This document shows, in pieces, positions 51,509-61,200 of a stretch of 64,000 nt of DNA. Under the pieces are notes generated by a model, which had not been told where the DNA came from, searched no databases, and saw nothing but the letters and a program-made list of their open reading frames with translations. Each line of letters opens with the position of its first letter. The stretch's first letter is position 1. The position numbers and the translations under genes are program-made. The stretch comes from Candidatus Edwardsbacteria bacterium RifOxyA12_full_54_48 (GTDB lineage Bacteria > Edwardsbacteria > AC1 > EtOH8), in the NCBI GenBank assembly GCA_001777915.1, contig MFFN01000004.1, positions 867,744 through 931,743 on the forward strand, written 5' to 3'.

Positions 51509-52216
51509 ATGCAAAAAGGTATCCTATCCATAACGGCGGCGCTGTTGATAATGTTGTCAATGATCTCCTGCGGCGGGAAAAAGGCGGTGGCCAAACTTGA
51601 TGCCGAGGACACTTTTGCCAGGGGCATGGAATTTTTCAACCGGAAGAAATATGTGGATGCCATAGACGATTTCAAAGAGATCGTATATAACTACTCCGGC
51701 ACCAGGGTGGCCGCCGAGGCTTCGTATTACCTGGGGGAATGTTATTTTAACACCAAGGATTATGCCACGGCGGTTGACGAGTACCAGCATTTGACCTCCG
51801 ACTATCCTTCCAGCCCCATGGCCGAAAAGGGCCTGTATCGCATGGCTTACGCTTATTACAAAATGTCGCCCAACTATGCCCTGGACCAAAGCGAGACCGC
51901 CGAAAAATCCAAAAGCACTTTGCAGTTGTATTTTGAGCGCTACCCGGAGGGCCAGGAGGACGCCCAGAAGCTGCTGCTGCAGGTAAACGAAAAACTGGCT
52001 CATAAGGATTACGAGTCAGGCTTGATATATTTCAAGATGAAACAATATTCTCCGGCCCAGATATATTTCCAGGGCGTCATAAAAGATTATCCCGGCACTT
52101 CCTGGGCCGGGAAATCGGGCCAGATGCTGCTGCAGATCGAACCGCTGCTGAAAAAAACGGCCCCGGCAAAACCTGAGCCTGCGGCCGACAGCACCAAGAG
52201 CGACCAGACCGACTAG
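51509..52216 (+). CDS. bamD: outer membrane assembly lipoprotein BamD (YfiO)
   Basis: The 235-residue protein has a lipoprotein signal ending LSMISCGG (Cys21). About five TPR-like repeats follow (FARGMEFFNRKKYVDAIDDF, ASYYLGECYFNTKDYATAVDE, ADYPSSPMAEKGLYRMAYA-like in sequence). It is part of the BAM complex that folds beta-barrel proteins, which the TonB receptors and PorV-like protein here would need. AGGAG lies before the ATG. The C-terminal tail is proline-alanine rich. Confidence 0.88.
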   Translation: MQKGILSITAALLIMLSMISCGGKKAVAKLDAEDTFARGMEFFNRKKYVDAIDDFKEIVYNYSGTRVAAEASYYLGECYFNTKDYATAVDEYQHLTSDYPSSPMAEKGLYRMAYAYYKMSPNYALDQSETAEKSKSTLQLYFERYPEGQEDAQKLLLQVNEKLAHKDYESGLIYFKMKQYSPAQIYFQGVIKDYPGTSWAGKSGQMLLQIEPLLKKTAPAKPEPAADSTKSDQTD

Positions 52217-52225
52217 GCCAGCTAC

Positions 52226-52834
52226 ATGGCGGTGATCAAAAATAAAATAAAAAAAATCGGGATCTTCGGGGGCACCTTCGATCCCATCCATTACGGACAC
52301 TTGATAGCCGCCCAGAGCGCCCTGGAGACCCTGGGGCTGGACCGGCTGATATTCGTCCCGGCCGGGAAGCCCCCGCATAAATGCAGCTGGAAGATATCCC
52401 CGCCCGCAATAAGATTTAAAATGGTCAAGCTGGGCATTATGGGCAATAAGTATTTTACTGCTTCAGATATCGAGCTGGCGTCCGACTGCGCCTCGTATAC
52501 CGTAGAAAGCCTGAAGAAGTTAAAAAAAATGTTCCCCGGTTCAGAATTATACCTATTGATCGGCCTGGATCAGGCCTTGGCCCTATCCGCCTGGAGGAAG
52601 CCCGAGGAGATATTAAAAATATGCCAAGTGATGGTTATGTCCCGGCCCGGATACAGTCCTGTGGAGGTTGAGAGCAAATGGAGGAAGGAGACGGGTTTTC
52701 TGCCGGTCCCGCTTATCGAGATCAGCGCTTCAGATATCCGGGGGAGGATCTTTCGCGGTGCCAGCATAGAATACCTGGTGCCCCCCAGTGTCCGACAATA
52801 CATCCAGCAGCAGGGGCTCTATAAAGATAAATGA
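52226..52834 (+). CDS. nadD: nicotinate-nucleotide adenylyltransferase
   Basis: The 202-residue protein has GIFGGTFDPIHYGHLIAAQ near the start, LIGLDQALALSAWRKPEEI and the late ISASDIRGR motif. It makes nicotinic acid adenine dinucleotide from NaMN and ATP. It begins nine bases after bamD and overlaps the ATGA of the next gene, the CNB-protease fusion, by four bases, so the two may be read together. Confidence 0.93.
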   Translation: MAVIKNKIKKIGIFGGTFDPIHYGHLIAAQSALETLGLDRLIFVPAGKPPHKCSWKISPPAIRFKMVKLGIMGNKYFTASDIELASDCASYTVESLKKLKKMFPGSELYLLIGLDQALALSAWRKPEEILKICQVMVMSRPGYSPVEVESKWRKETGFLPVPLIEISASDIRGRIFRGASIEYLVPPSVRQYIQQQGLYKDK

Positions 52835-55800
52835 CGGATTTGCGAGATAAAACGATGGACTCCCAGAATAATAATTCTCCATCATCAATTTCATTCTGGC
52901 AAAATCTGACCGACAAGATGGATTTTGCCAAAAGCCGCCCGGCCATCCGGCCGGGATGCGAGGAGGCCCGTTTTATCAGCCGCGACGGCAAAGAGTTTTA
53001 TGTTCTGAAATCCCCCGGCGGAGTGGGCTATATCCGCCTTTCAGTCAAGGATCATTTCCTGTTCACACTGCTCGACGGCAGCCGGACGGTCCAGGAGGTC
53101 CTGGTGGAGTATTTCAGGAAATACGGCGCCCTGGCCTTCTCCAGGCTGGGGACCCTGGTACAGGAGCTCTTCAAAGGGGGCTTTCTTTCCGAAAGCCCGA
53201 GATCTTTCTACCGCAGGCTTCTCAAGAGGATCAAACTTGACAAACCACTGGTCAAGCTTATTGATCTCTTAAAATCGCTGCCCCGGCGGCAGTGGCCGAT
53301 TGCAAATCTGGACACCGGCATCACCTGGCTGTATGAAAAAGGCTTCAAACTGTTCTATTTCAGGCCGGTGCAGATAGTTGCCGCCGTCTTTTCCCTGGCA
53401 GGGTTATTCATGTTTGCCCACCTATTCAGGGCCGGAGAATACAGCCTGTTTAAATCGTCCGGCTCGGTCGTTTTGGGGCTGGCGGTGCTGGTGCTCCTCA
53501 ATTACGTTTCCATTGTGGCCCATGAGCTCTCACATGCCCTGGCCTGCAAACATTACGGGCGGCGTGTCAACAGCGGCGGTGTGATCATAAATACAGTCTT
53601 TCCGTCCTTCTATGTTGATATCACGGACTCCTGGCTGCTGCCCAAGCGAAAAAGGGTTCTGATATCACTGATAGGGCCTTTCTCCCAGGCATTTATCGCC
53701 GGGGTCCTGTCGGCCGTAATAATGATATTTCCCCATCTTTTCATCAATCCGCTGCTTTATAAATTCGCCTTTCTGTCCTACCTGACGGTGTTCCTCAATC
53801 TCAATCCGTTGCTGGAGCTGGACGGATATTACGTTCTGATAGACTGGCTGGAGATCCCGGGCCTTAAGGCCAAGGCCTCCGATTTCGTCAAGAAACGGTT
53901 ATGGCCTAAGATCAGGACCAGAGAGCCGTTTAGCTGGCAGGACAAGGTCTTCACGGCCTACGGCCTGGGCGCCATCATTTGGTCGGCTCTGGCCCTGGCC
54001 ATCGTGGGGTATTTCTGGCGGATAAGAGCCCAGCAGATAGGGAGCCATTTATTCAACGCTACCAGCCAGCAGCTGCGCCTGATCCTTCTATTGGGAGTTG
54101 GTGTGATAATCTTGGCGGCAATGGGAGCTGCTTATAAAAAGATAAAACTTATGGCGGTCAGCCTCTGGAGGGGCTTTACCGACCTGATATATCGCAGACC
54201 GGCAGCCATGGCCGGCGCCCTTTTCTTTTTATGCCTGCTGGGCAGCTTCATTTACAGCCATATTCAAGGCTGGCCGGCCATCGCCATCTCAATCACCTTT
54301 GCCCTGGTGCTGGGGGCGCTTTCCCAGAGGGTTTATTCCTATTATAAAGGATCTTCATTGTGGCTGGTGTTGATGGGGCTTCTTCTGGCGGCCCTGGGAA
54401 GCCTATTCATAAAGATATTTCCGGTTGGCCTTCGGCCGGCCGTTTGGCTGATCGGGTCGGTGGCATTGTTTGCCGCCACCTATACCCAATTTTCCTTTTC
54501 CAGCCTGCGCCGCTGGCGGCAGTGGCAGCGGGTATTGTGGGGCGGGCTGTGGTTCGGAATACTGGTATTGCTGGGGTATTTTCACGGGATGTCCACTTGG
54601 CGGACCCTGGCCATAATGCTTTCCACCACCGCCTTTCTGATGCTGTTGTCGCTGGTGTGGCACAACATGGGCTCTTCGCTGGAATATTTTTGGATATACT
54701 TTTTGCTTGGCATCATCTCTTGGAACATCATACTTATATTTTCGCTATTCAATTTTGGTTTTCTTGCCGCGCTGCTTTTGGTGTTTGCCGTGTTTTGGCT
54801 GTATTTGATAATAAAAAGCGCCCGCTGGCTCCCGGAGAGCGCAAGCTTTGAACCGGCATCGTCCGAAAAAAGAAGGATGCGCCAGGCCGCCGTAAAGATC
54901 TACCGGATGGCAAGCAGTTATTTTGCCTCGTTTTTCGGCCAGGGGCAGGCCCGGGCGATGGACGACCGCCTTAATCTGATCATGATAGAAAAGAACTGGC
55001 CGATCCGCCTTTACGGCAACCGAAGCGAGGAACGATTTGAGCGCAGTACCGGTATAGTCGACCGGAGCCAGGCTTTCCGGGGCATGCTGGATGAAGTGTT
55101 GAATTACCTTTCCCATGAGGTGGGCGATTATTTTGCCAGGAATACAATAAAAACGGCCTATCAAAGCCTTTATTGGGAGGAGCGGGAGATAGCCCAGCAG
55201 TACTTGATGAAGGGTTCTCTGTGGGCCAGGGATATGGCTGTGGCCAATCTCAAACAGGAGAAGCGTGACGCCCAGAATGTCATTGCCGGGGTGGCAAGGT
55301 TTTGGGAATTGGGCGAAGAGGAAACAACCCTGTTCTATTCCCACCTCAAGGAGGAAAGGGTCCGTTCCGGAGAGATGATCATAAGACAGGGCGAACCGGG
55401 CGACAAGTTCTATATCATTAAATCCGGCCAGGTGGAGGTGGTAATCTCCCGCAAAGGCGAGCCCGATCTGATGGCGGCCAACCTTTCCCGCGGGGATTAT
55501 TTCGGCGAGATAGCCCTGATCAAGAACGTCCCCCGAACCGCGTCGGTAAGAGCCGTGGCCGACTGCTCCCTGTTGGTTCTGGAACGGAAGGATTTCGAGT
55601 CCCTGATGGCCAGAAAGGTGGATCTGGCGGTCCGGATCGATCGGCTGATAGAGAACCGGGGCTTTCTGATAAAACTGCCGCTATTTTCCGAGTTCGCTCC
55701 GGCTCAAGTGGCTATGGCCGCCTCCCGTCTGGTTCCTGAAAGATACCACCCCGGACAACCGGTAATAATTCAAGGGGAAATTGGCGACAGTTTTTTCATC

Positions 55801-56073
55801 ATCAAAGAGGGCCGCTTGGACGTCCTGGTGATGAAGGACGGACAGAAGAACAAGGTGGCCGAACTGGGTCCCGGCGAGTATTTTGGCGAGATAGCCTTGC
55901 TGCTTGATGTTCCTCGCACGGCCGATGTAGTGGCCGTTACGGAATGCCTGGTGCTCCGGCTCCATAAGGACGACTTTAAAAGTCTTTTAGGGGAGCAGCT
56001 GTATTTTGCCAAGAGCTTGGAGAGGACATCAAGCCGGAGGATGAGCGATACCAGGCACAAGATAAGTTTTTAG
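52831..56073 (+). CDS. PqqD-like / M50-type membrane metalloprotease fused to two cyclic-nucleotide-binding domains
   Basis: This 1080-residue protein has an N-terminal PqqD-like domain (about 35-125; FYVLKSPGGVGYIRLS, FTLLDGSRTVQEVL), then about a dozen transmembrane segments. The M50-type zinc site is HELSH (His231-His235), with the second motif LNPLLELDGYY (Asp331) in a later helix. More membrane helices (about 375-665) and a soluble linker follow. Two CNB domains close the protein (about 850-955 and 960-1070), each with an intact phosphate cassette: YFGEIALIKNVPRTA (Glu893) and YFGEIALLLDVPRTA (Glu1020). The cassette Arg is present in both. It may be a cyclic-nucleotide-gated membrane protease, or a transporter-like relative. 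ATG 52855 is an alternative start. Confidence 0.85.
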   Translation: MTDLRDKTMDSQNNNSPSSISFWQNLTDKMDFAKSRPAIRPGCEEARFISRDGKEFYVLKSPGGVGYIRLSVKDHFLFTLLDGSRTVQEVLVEYFRKYGALAFSRLGTLVQELFKGGFLSESPRSFYRRLLKRIKLDKPLVKLIDLLKSLPRRQWPIANLDTGITWLYEKGFKLFYFRPVQIVAAVFSLAGLFMFAHLFRAGEYSLFKSSGSVVLGLAVLVLLNYVSIVAHELSHALACKHYGRRVNSGGVIINTVFPSFYVDITDSWLLPKRKRVLISLIGPFSQAFIAGVLSAVIMIFPHLFINPLLYKFAFLSYLTVFLNLNPLLELDGYYVLIDWLEIPGLKAKASDFVKKRLWPKIRTREPFSWQDKVFTAYGLGAIIWSALALAIVGYFWRIRAQQIGSHLFNATSQQLRLILLLGVGVIILAAMGAAYKKIKLMAVSLWRGFTDLIYRRPAAMAGALFFLCLLGSFIYSHIQGWPAIAISITFALVLGALSQRVYSYYKGSSLWLVLMGLLLAALGSLFIKIFPVGLRPAVWLIGSVALFAATYTQFSFSSLRRWRQWQRVLWGGLWFGILVLLGYFHGMSTWRTLAIMLSTTAFLMLLSLVWHNMGSSLEYFWIYFLLGIISWNIILIFSLFNFGFLAALLLVFAVFWLYLIIKSARWLPESASFEPASSEKRRMRQAAVKIYRMASSYFASFFGQGQARAMDDRLNLIMIEKNWPIRLYGNRSEERFERSTGIVDRSQAFRGMLDEVLNYLSHEVGDYFARNTIKTAYQSLYWEEREIAQQYLMKGSLWARDMAVANLKQEKRDAQNVIAGVARFWELGEEETTLFYSHLKEERVRSGEMIIRQGEPGDKFYIIKSGQVEVVISRKGEPDLMAANLSRGDYFGEIALIKNVPRTASVRAVADCSLLVLERKDFESLMARKVDLAVRIDRLIENRGFLIKLPLFSEFAPAQVAMAASRLVPERYHPGQPVIIQGEIGDSFFIIKEGRLDVLVMKDGQKNKVAELGPGEYFGEIALLLDVPRTADVVAVTECLVLRLHKDDFKSLLGEQLYFAKSLERTSSRRMSDTRHKISF

Positions 56074-56168
56074 CAAGGTAAATAAAAGGCGGCGGGATAT
56101 AAATTTATCTGATTTTCAGTTGATGAGCAGCAAGCATAAATTATACAATAGAAAAGCAGGCCCAAAAC

Positions 56169-56936
56169 TTGATTATAAAGGATCTTCACACCCATACATT
56201 ATATTCTGACGGGAAACTTAAACCGGAAGAAGTATGCTCCATAGCCAAGGCCAAGGGATATCTGGTGGGTATCTCCGATCACTGCGGCGAAGGGAGTTTC
56301 CAGATAAACAGCGACGACCAATTCCGGCATTACCTTCAGGCTTTGGAAAGGCTTCCGGTATTCAGATCGGCCGAGTTGGACCTGGGCACCGAGATCAGAA
56401 TATCGCGGCAATTGCTGGATGAATGCGATTATCTCATCGGAGGGGTGCATTCGATCGGCGACCTGAATTTTTTTGACAGCCAGGCGCAAGTGACCGCCCC
56501 TCGGGCCATCACTGAACAGCTGTTGGACCTGATTGAAACAAAGGCCCAGCAGCACAGATTTCACATACTGGCCCATCCGGGGCTTCTCCCGTTAAAACTC
56601 AGACCGGATGCAGAAAAGATCCTGGATAACAAATGGAGCCAGCTCCTGGTGGGGCTGGCCCTGAAGTACGATTTTGCTCTGGAGATCAGTTCCCGGTGGG
56701 AACTGCCGGGATACGAAACGATACAAATTGCTTTGGAGGCCGGGGTAAGGTTTTCATTGGGTTCGGACGGCCACGACCGGGGAACGGTATGCCTATTGGA
56801 CCATTCGCTGGCAATAGTGAATAAGCTAGGCATTGCCGAGGAAAATATATTCCCAGGGAGAAGATCAGCCGACGGAGAGGCTGTCCTCGATCCTTTCGTT
56901 GAGCACCCTGATCCGGGCGGAAAGCACCCGGGATAA
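56169..56936 (+). CDS. PHP-domain metallophosphoesterase
   Basis: The 255-residue protein has the PHP fold motifs IIKDLHTHTLYSDG (His7, His9), GISDHCGEGSF, FHILAHPG and LGSDGHDRGTV. These are metal ligands of histidinol-phosphatase or RNase AM-like phosphoesterases. The TTG start at 56169 puts the first motif where it is in the family, but no ribosome-binding site is visible. The last 72 bases overlap the 3' end of the minus-strand CNB gene. In this context a nucleotide or signalling phosphoester substrate is possible but unproven. Confidence 0.83.
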   Translation: MIIKDLHTHTLYSDGKLKPEEVCSIAKAKGYLVGISDHCGEGSFQINSDDQFRHYLQALERLPVFRSAELDLGTEIRISRQLLDECDYLIGGVHSIGDLNFFDSQAQVTAPRAITEQLLDLIETKAQQHRFHILAHPGLLPLKLRPDAEKILDNKWSQLLVGLALKYDFALEISSRWELPGYETIQIALEAGVRFSLGSDGHDRGTVCLLDHSLAIVNKLGIAEENIFPGRRSADGEAVLDPFVEHPDPGGKHPG

Positions 56937-57323
56937 AGCTAACATTGTCTTGGCGGCAATCTTGGGCTCTTTTTCAACCAGGTAGGCGATGTGCTTTCTG
57001 GTCAGCACGAAAATCTCGGTCTGTTCAAGGGCCACCACATTGGCCGAACGGGGGGCTTTATCTAAAAGAGACATCTCTCCGAAGAACTTCCCGGGGCCCA
57101 GCTCGGCCAGGATAATATCCGTCTGTTCGGCCGGCAGACTGATCTGCACCCTACCGCTTTTTACCATGTAGAGACTGTCCCCCGGGGCGTCCTTTTGACA
57201 GATCAATGCTCCGGGCATGAAGCTTTCGGCATCGGTGGACATAATTTGAGTAATCTTCAAAAATTCCTCATCGGTCAATTCCTGAAAAAGCAGGCATTGC
57301 CGCAGGCCGGTAACCTCGTCCAT
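56865..57323 (-). CDS. single cyclic-nucleotide-binding domain protein
   Basis: The 152-residue protein is one CNB domain (about 8-128) with helical ends. The cassette FFGEMSLLDKAPRSANV has the conserved Glu and Arg. The short N-terminus, GLRQCLLFQELTDEEFLKI, matches common CNB starts. No DNA-binding helix-turn-helix follows, so it is not a CRP-type regulator but likely a receptor or effector adapter. GAAAGGAT lies upstream of the ATG on the minus strand. It is divergent from the CNB gene at 57362, with 38 bases between the starts. Confidence 0.9.
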   Translation of the reverse strand: MDEVTGLRQCLLFQELTDEEFLKITQIMSTDAESFMPGALICQKDAPGDSLYMVKSGRVQISLPAEQTDIILAELGPGKFFGEMSLLDKAPRSANVVALEQTEIFVLTRKHIAYLVEKEPKIAAKTMLALSRVLSARIRVLNERIEDSLSVG

Positions 57324-57361
57324 GTAAATATCCTTTCTATTATTTTTGGGAGGAAGACATA

Positions 57362-57814
57362 ATGACCAATATTGTTGAGGCCCTTAAAGGCAACAACCTG
57401 TTCAGCGCCCTCACCCCTGAGGAGCTGGAGAGGATATCCCGGCTTATCTTCGTAAGATCATACCGGTCCGGCAGGACCCTGTTCTTTGAGGGCACTCCCG
57501 GGGAGGTGATGTACCTGATCCATTCCGGCAAGGTCGGGATATACAAGACCGTAAAAGACAAAGAGGAACTGCTGCTGGCCACCCTTGGCCCCGGCAGCTA
57601 TTTCGGCGAGATGTCACTGCTGGATTCCCAGCCCCGTTCAGCCACCGCCAGAATATCAGAGGACGGAGAGCTGGTAGTGATCACCAAAAAGGTCTTTGAA
57701 CAGATGCTGGAAACCGACCCCAAAATAACGTCAAAACTCCTGATCACCCTGGTAAAGGTGGCCTTGCATCGCTTGAGAACGACGGATGAGAAATTCAAGG
57801 ATCAGAACAACTGA
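57362..57814 (+). CDS. single cyclic-nucleotide-binding domain protein
   Basis: The 150-residue protein is one CNB domain (EALKGNNLFSALTPEELERI at the start; cassette YFGEMSLLDSQPRSATA with Glu and Arg intact) plus a short C-terminal helix. It lacks an output domain. GGGAGGAAG precedes the ATG. It is close in layout to its divergent neighbour, which suggests an old duplication. Downstream are a small protein and the adenylate cyclase. Confidence 0.9.
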   Translation: MTNIVEALKGNNLFSALTPEELERISRLIFVRSYRSGRTLFFEGTPGEVMYLIHSGKVGIYKTVKDKEELLLATLGPGSYFGEMSLLDSQPRSATARISEDGELVVITKKVFEQMLETDPKITSKLLITLVKVALHRLRTTDEKFKDQNN

Positions 57815-57893
57815 CGCCCATCACTATATAGCATAGCAAAAGAAGACTTTGCTGTCAAGAAATAATGAATCTTTTAAACCGGGGGCATAGGAC

Positions 57894-58223
57894 ATGAGCA
57901 AACCGCAATCAAAAATCGACCAGGCTACCCCGATCCAAAAAAAGAACTATGGGTACTACCTAAAGCTGGTTGTCTTTTTGGAAAAACTCAAAAGGGAAAG
58001 CGACATGGACCTGGGGCCTAAACTGCTGGATAAGATCATCGACGCCCAGAGGGGGGGCGAATTGGCCTCCGAACAGGTGATGGAGCTTTCGGAGAGGATC
58101 CAGGGTTGGGTGGAAAGGCAGCACCAATACTTTGCCAGCCAGGAATTTCAGATGAAAAAACTGTTGAGGGCCATGGAGACCGGCGATCGCAGGGTAATAA
58201 AATCCAGGGTTCCACGTAGCTAA
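57894..58223 (+). CDS. small helical protein of unknown function
   Basis: The 109-residue product is predicted helical (KNYGYYLKLVVFLEKLKRES, LLDKIIDAQRGGELASEQVM, ERIQGWVERQHQYFASQEF) with a very basic end, and has no signal peptide or membrane helix. It lies 79 bases after a CNB gene and 22 bases before the cyclase, so it may be a cyclase-associated regulator. I do not recognise the family. Confidence 0.65.
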   Translation: MSKPQSKIDQATPIQKKNYGYYLKLVVFLEKLKRESDMDLGPKLLDKIIDAQRGGELASEQVMELSERIQGWVERQHQYFASQEFQMKKLLRAMETGDRRVIKSRVPRS

Positions 58224-58245
58224 AGATACAGAAAAGGAGCCAATA

Positions 58246-61200
58246 ATGGAACAGCGGGAGCTCGTAAAAAAAATACTGGAGAAACTGGATCATATAACCG
58301 GCAGGGAAAGCAGCTTGTTGCAGGGGGACCTGGAGCAGGCTGTTTTTGCCAAACTGGGCCAGGTGGAGAAGATAATATCATCCATTCAGAAATATTTGCC
58401 CAAAAGGGTGATAGACAAGATTCTGCTCAACCCCGATGGGGTCAAGGTGGAAGGGGAGCGCCGGCAGGTCACTGTTTTGTTCGGGGACCTGTCGGGCTTC
58501 ACCGCCATGTCCGAAACCATGGATCCGGAACAGGTGGTGGAGGTGGTCAATCAGTATTTCGATACCATGGTGGAGATAGCCTCCCGCTATGGCGGACATA
58601 TCGATAAATTCATGGGAGATGCGCTGATGGTGCTTTTCGGAGCTCCAGTGGCCCATGAGGATGATCCGTTAAGAGCCTGTATGGCGGCCATCGAGATGCT
58701 GGAGGCCATGGATCGTTTCAGCGCCGAGAGAAAAATGGATCTGGCCATGAGCATCGGCCTGAACACCGGGGAGGTGGTGGCGCTCAATGTCGGCTCCAAG
58801 GAAAGAATGGAATATACCGTCATCGGCGACGGGGTCAACTTGGCGGCCCGGCTGGAGAAGGTGGCCACCGCCCGGGAATGCGTTATCGGTGAAAACACCT
58901 ACCGGCAGGTAAAAGGCAAGATCAAGCTGAAGAAACTCAAACCAGTGATGGTGAAGGGTAAGTCCAAGCCCCAGAATGTCTACCTGATCCAGGGGCGGAT
59001 GGATGAGGCCGGTCAGGCCAGTACATTGCGGGCGGGCAGCATCAATCTGGTGGGTCGTATGGCCGAGATGGACAGCATCAAGCAGGCACTCGCCAAGGCC
59101 AAAGACTCACGGGGGCAGGTGGTGGCCATCACCGGGGACCCCGGGGTAGGCAAGTCCAGGATCGCCAAAGAACTGGAATTGCTGGCCAGGGACCAAGGAT
59201 TCAAATTTGCCAAGGGCAAATGCCATTCCTATTCCAACAACGTGGCTTATCTGCCCTTTATCAGGCAGATGCATCTGGTCTTCAACATCGAAGAAAAGGA
59301 CAGCAGTGAAAGAAAGCTTGAAAAGATCCAAGAAATTCTCCATATGCTGGACCTGGGCGATTTCGAATCATTTTTAGGGTCTTTGCTGGGCATCAATTAC
59401 CCCGAAATAGAAGGGCTGGATCCGGAAAAACGCAAGAGGAAAACCTTCGAAGGCATCCAGGAGCTTTACCTGCGTCTGTCAAAAAAACAGCCGCTGGTCG
59501 TTGCCTTTGAGGACCTGCAATGGGCCGATACCCTGAGCCTGGAACTGCTGGAGCATCTGGTGGATGCTACCGCAGGCCAGGCGCTGTTGATCTGCGCCGA
59601 CTTCCGCCCGGAGCTGGCCCTGCCCTTCATCGGCAAGCCCTATTGCCTGAATATAACCCTGAAACCGTTGGGAAAACAGGAGGCCTGGCAGATGGTCTCG
59701 GCCCTGGCGGCAGTTTCTGATGTCGAGGATCAGGTGCTGAACAAGCTTTTGGAAAGGACCGAGGGTAATCCCCTGTTCATAGAGGAAGTGATCCGGCACC
59801 TGATATCGCGGCGGCTGGTGAGGCGCGAGGGGGAAAGCCTGGTTCCTTCAAAAAGATTTGGAAAGATGACCCTTCCCAACACCGTGGCTTCGGTGGTACT
59901 GGGCCGGATCGACAAACTGGGAGAGGAGCTGAGAAGAGTCCTGCAGTATTCGGCGGTGATCGGCAAGGAATTCGACCGGACGGTGCTGGCCAAACTGCTC
60001 AAGCAGCCGGAGGAAAAGATCCAATCCCTGCTGGACAGCCTGGAACATTTCGAGGGGCTGCTCTATTCCAAGCTGGTGGACACCAGACGGGTCTACGAAT
60101 TTCATTCCACCACCACCCATGAGGCGACCTATTCCACCCTGCTCAAGCAAAGGAGAAAGGAACTGCACGGCAAGGTGGCCATGACCCTGGAGAACGAGTA
60201 CCGGGACAACCTTTTCTTCCATCTGGAGGATCTGGCCCATCACTATTACAACAGCAGCAATCAGGACAAAGCGCTATCCTACCTGCACCGGGCGGGAGAT
60301 AAATCCCGCGGGCTTTATGCCAATCCCGAGGCCATTGAGTTCTACGAAAAGGGGCTTACGGTCCTGAAGGCGCTAAAGGAAAATGATGACAGGCTTTTGG
60401 AAAAGGCCGAGATCCTGGGGGCCCAGGGAGCCATCTACCGGCTGATAGGTGAAATGAGCCGGGCTCTTAAAAATCTCAATCAGGCAGTCAAGGCAACAGC
60501 CGGTGGTGGCAATAGCGCCGTCTCCCGGAAATACACATTAGAGGTCGGCATCATCCATGATATGCTGGGCCAGGCCGACCGCGCCTTAGTCCTGTGGCAA
60601 AAAGTACAGAAAGCGGCCCAAAAGGACAAGGACAAGGAGGCCCAGGCCCTTTCCCTGCAAAATCAAGGACTTCTATGCTTGCGAAAAGGGGACCCGGCCA
60701 AAGCCGTCGAGGATTTCCAGACGGCCCTGAAGGTATTTGAGGAACTCAAGGTCAAAAAACACATTGCCCGGATAAACTCGCACCTGGCCCAGGCTCAAGA
60801 GGTCATGGGGAATCTCGACAAAGCCATCGAGCACAATGGCACCGCCCTGGCGATATCACAGGAGATCAATTACCTGGAGGGGATAGCCTCGTACAATAAT
60901 AACCTGGGCATCAACCTGTTGATGACCGGCAGCATCGAGCAGGCGGCGGTCAATTTCCGGACCGCCTATAACCTGGCCGGGAAGATCGGCGACCGAAGGG
61001 TCGAAGCCCTGGCCGGTTTCAACCTGGGCAACTGCCAGTACATCATGGGGAATTACGATTCGGCTCATGAATATTACCAAGGAGCCCTGGCCTCGGCCCG
61101 GGAGATAGGCGATATCGCCCAGCAGATGAACATAGACATCAACCTGGGATGTCTGCAACAGGTGAGGGGCAATGCCAAGGCCGCACTGGAATATCACACC

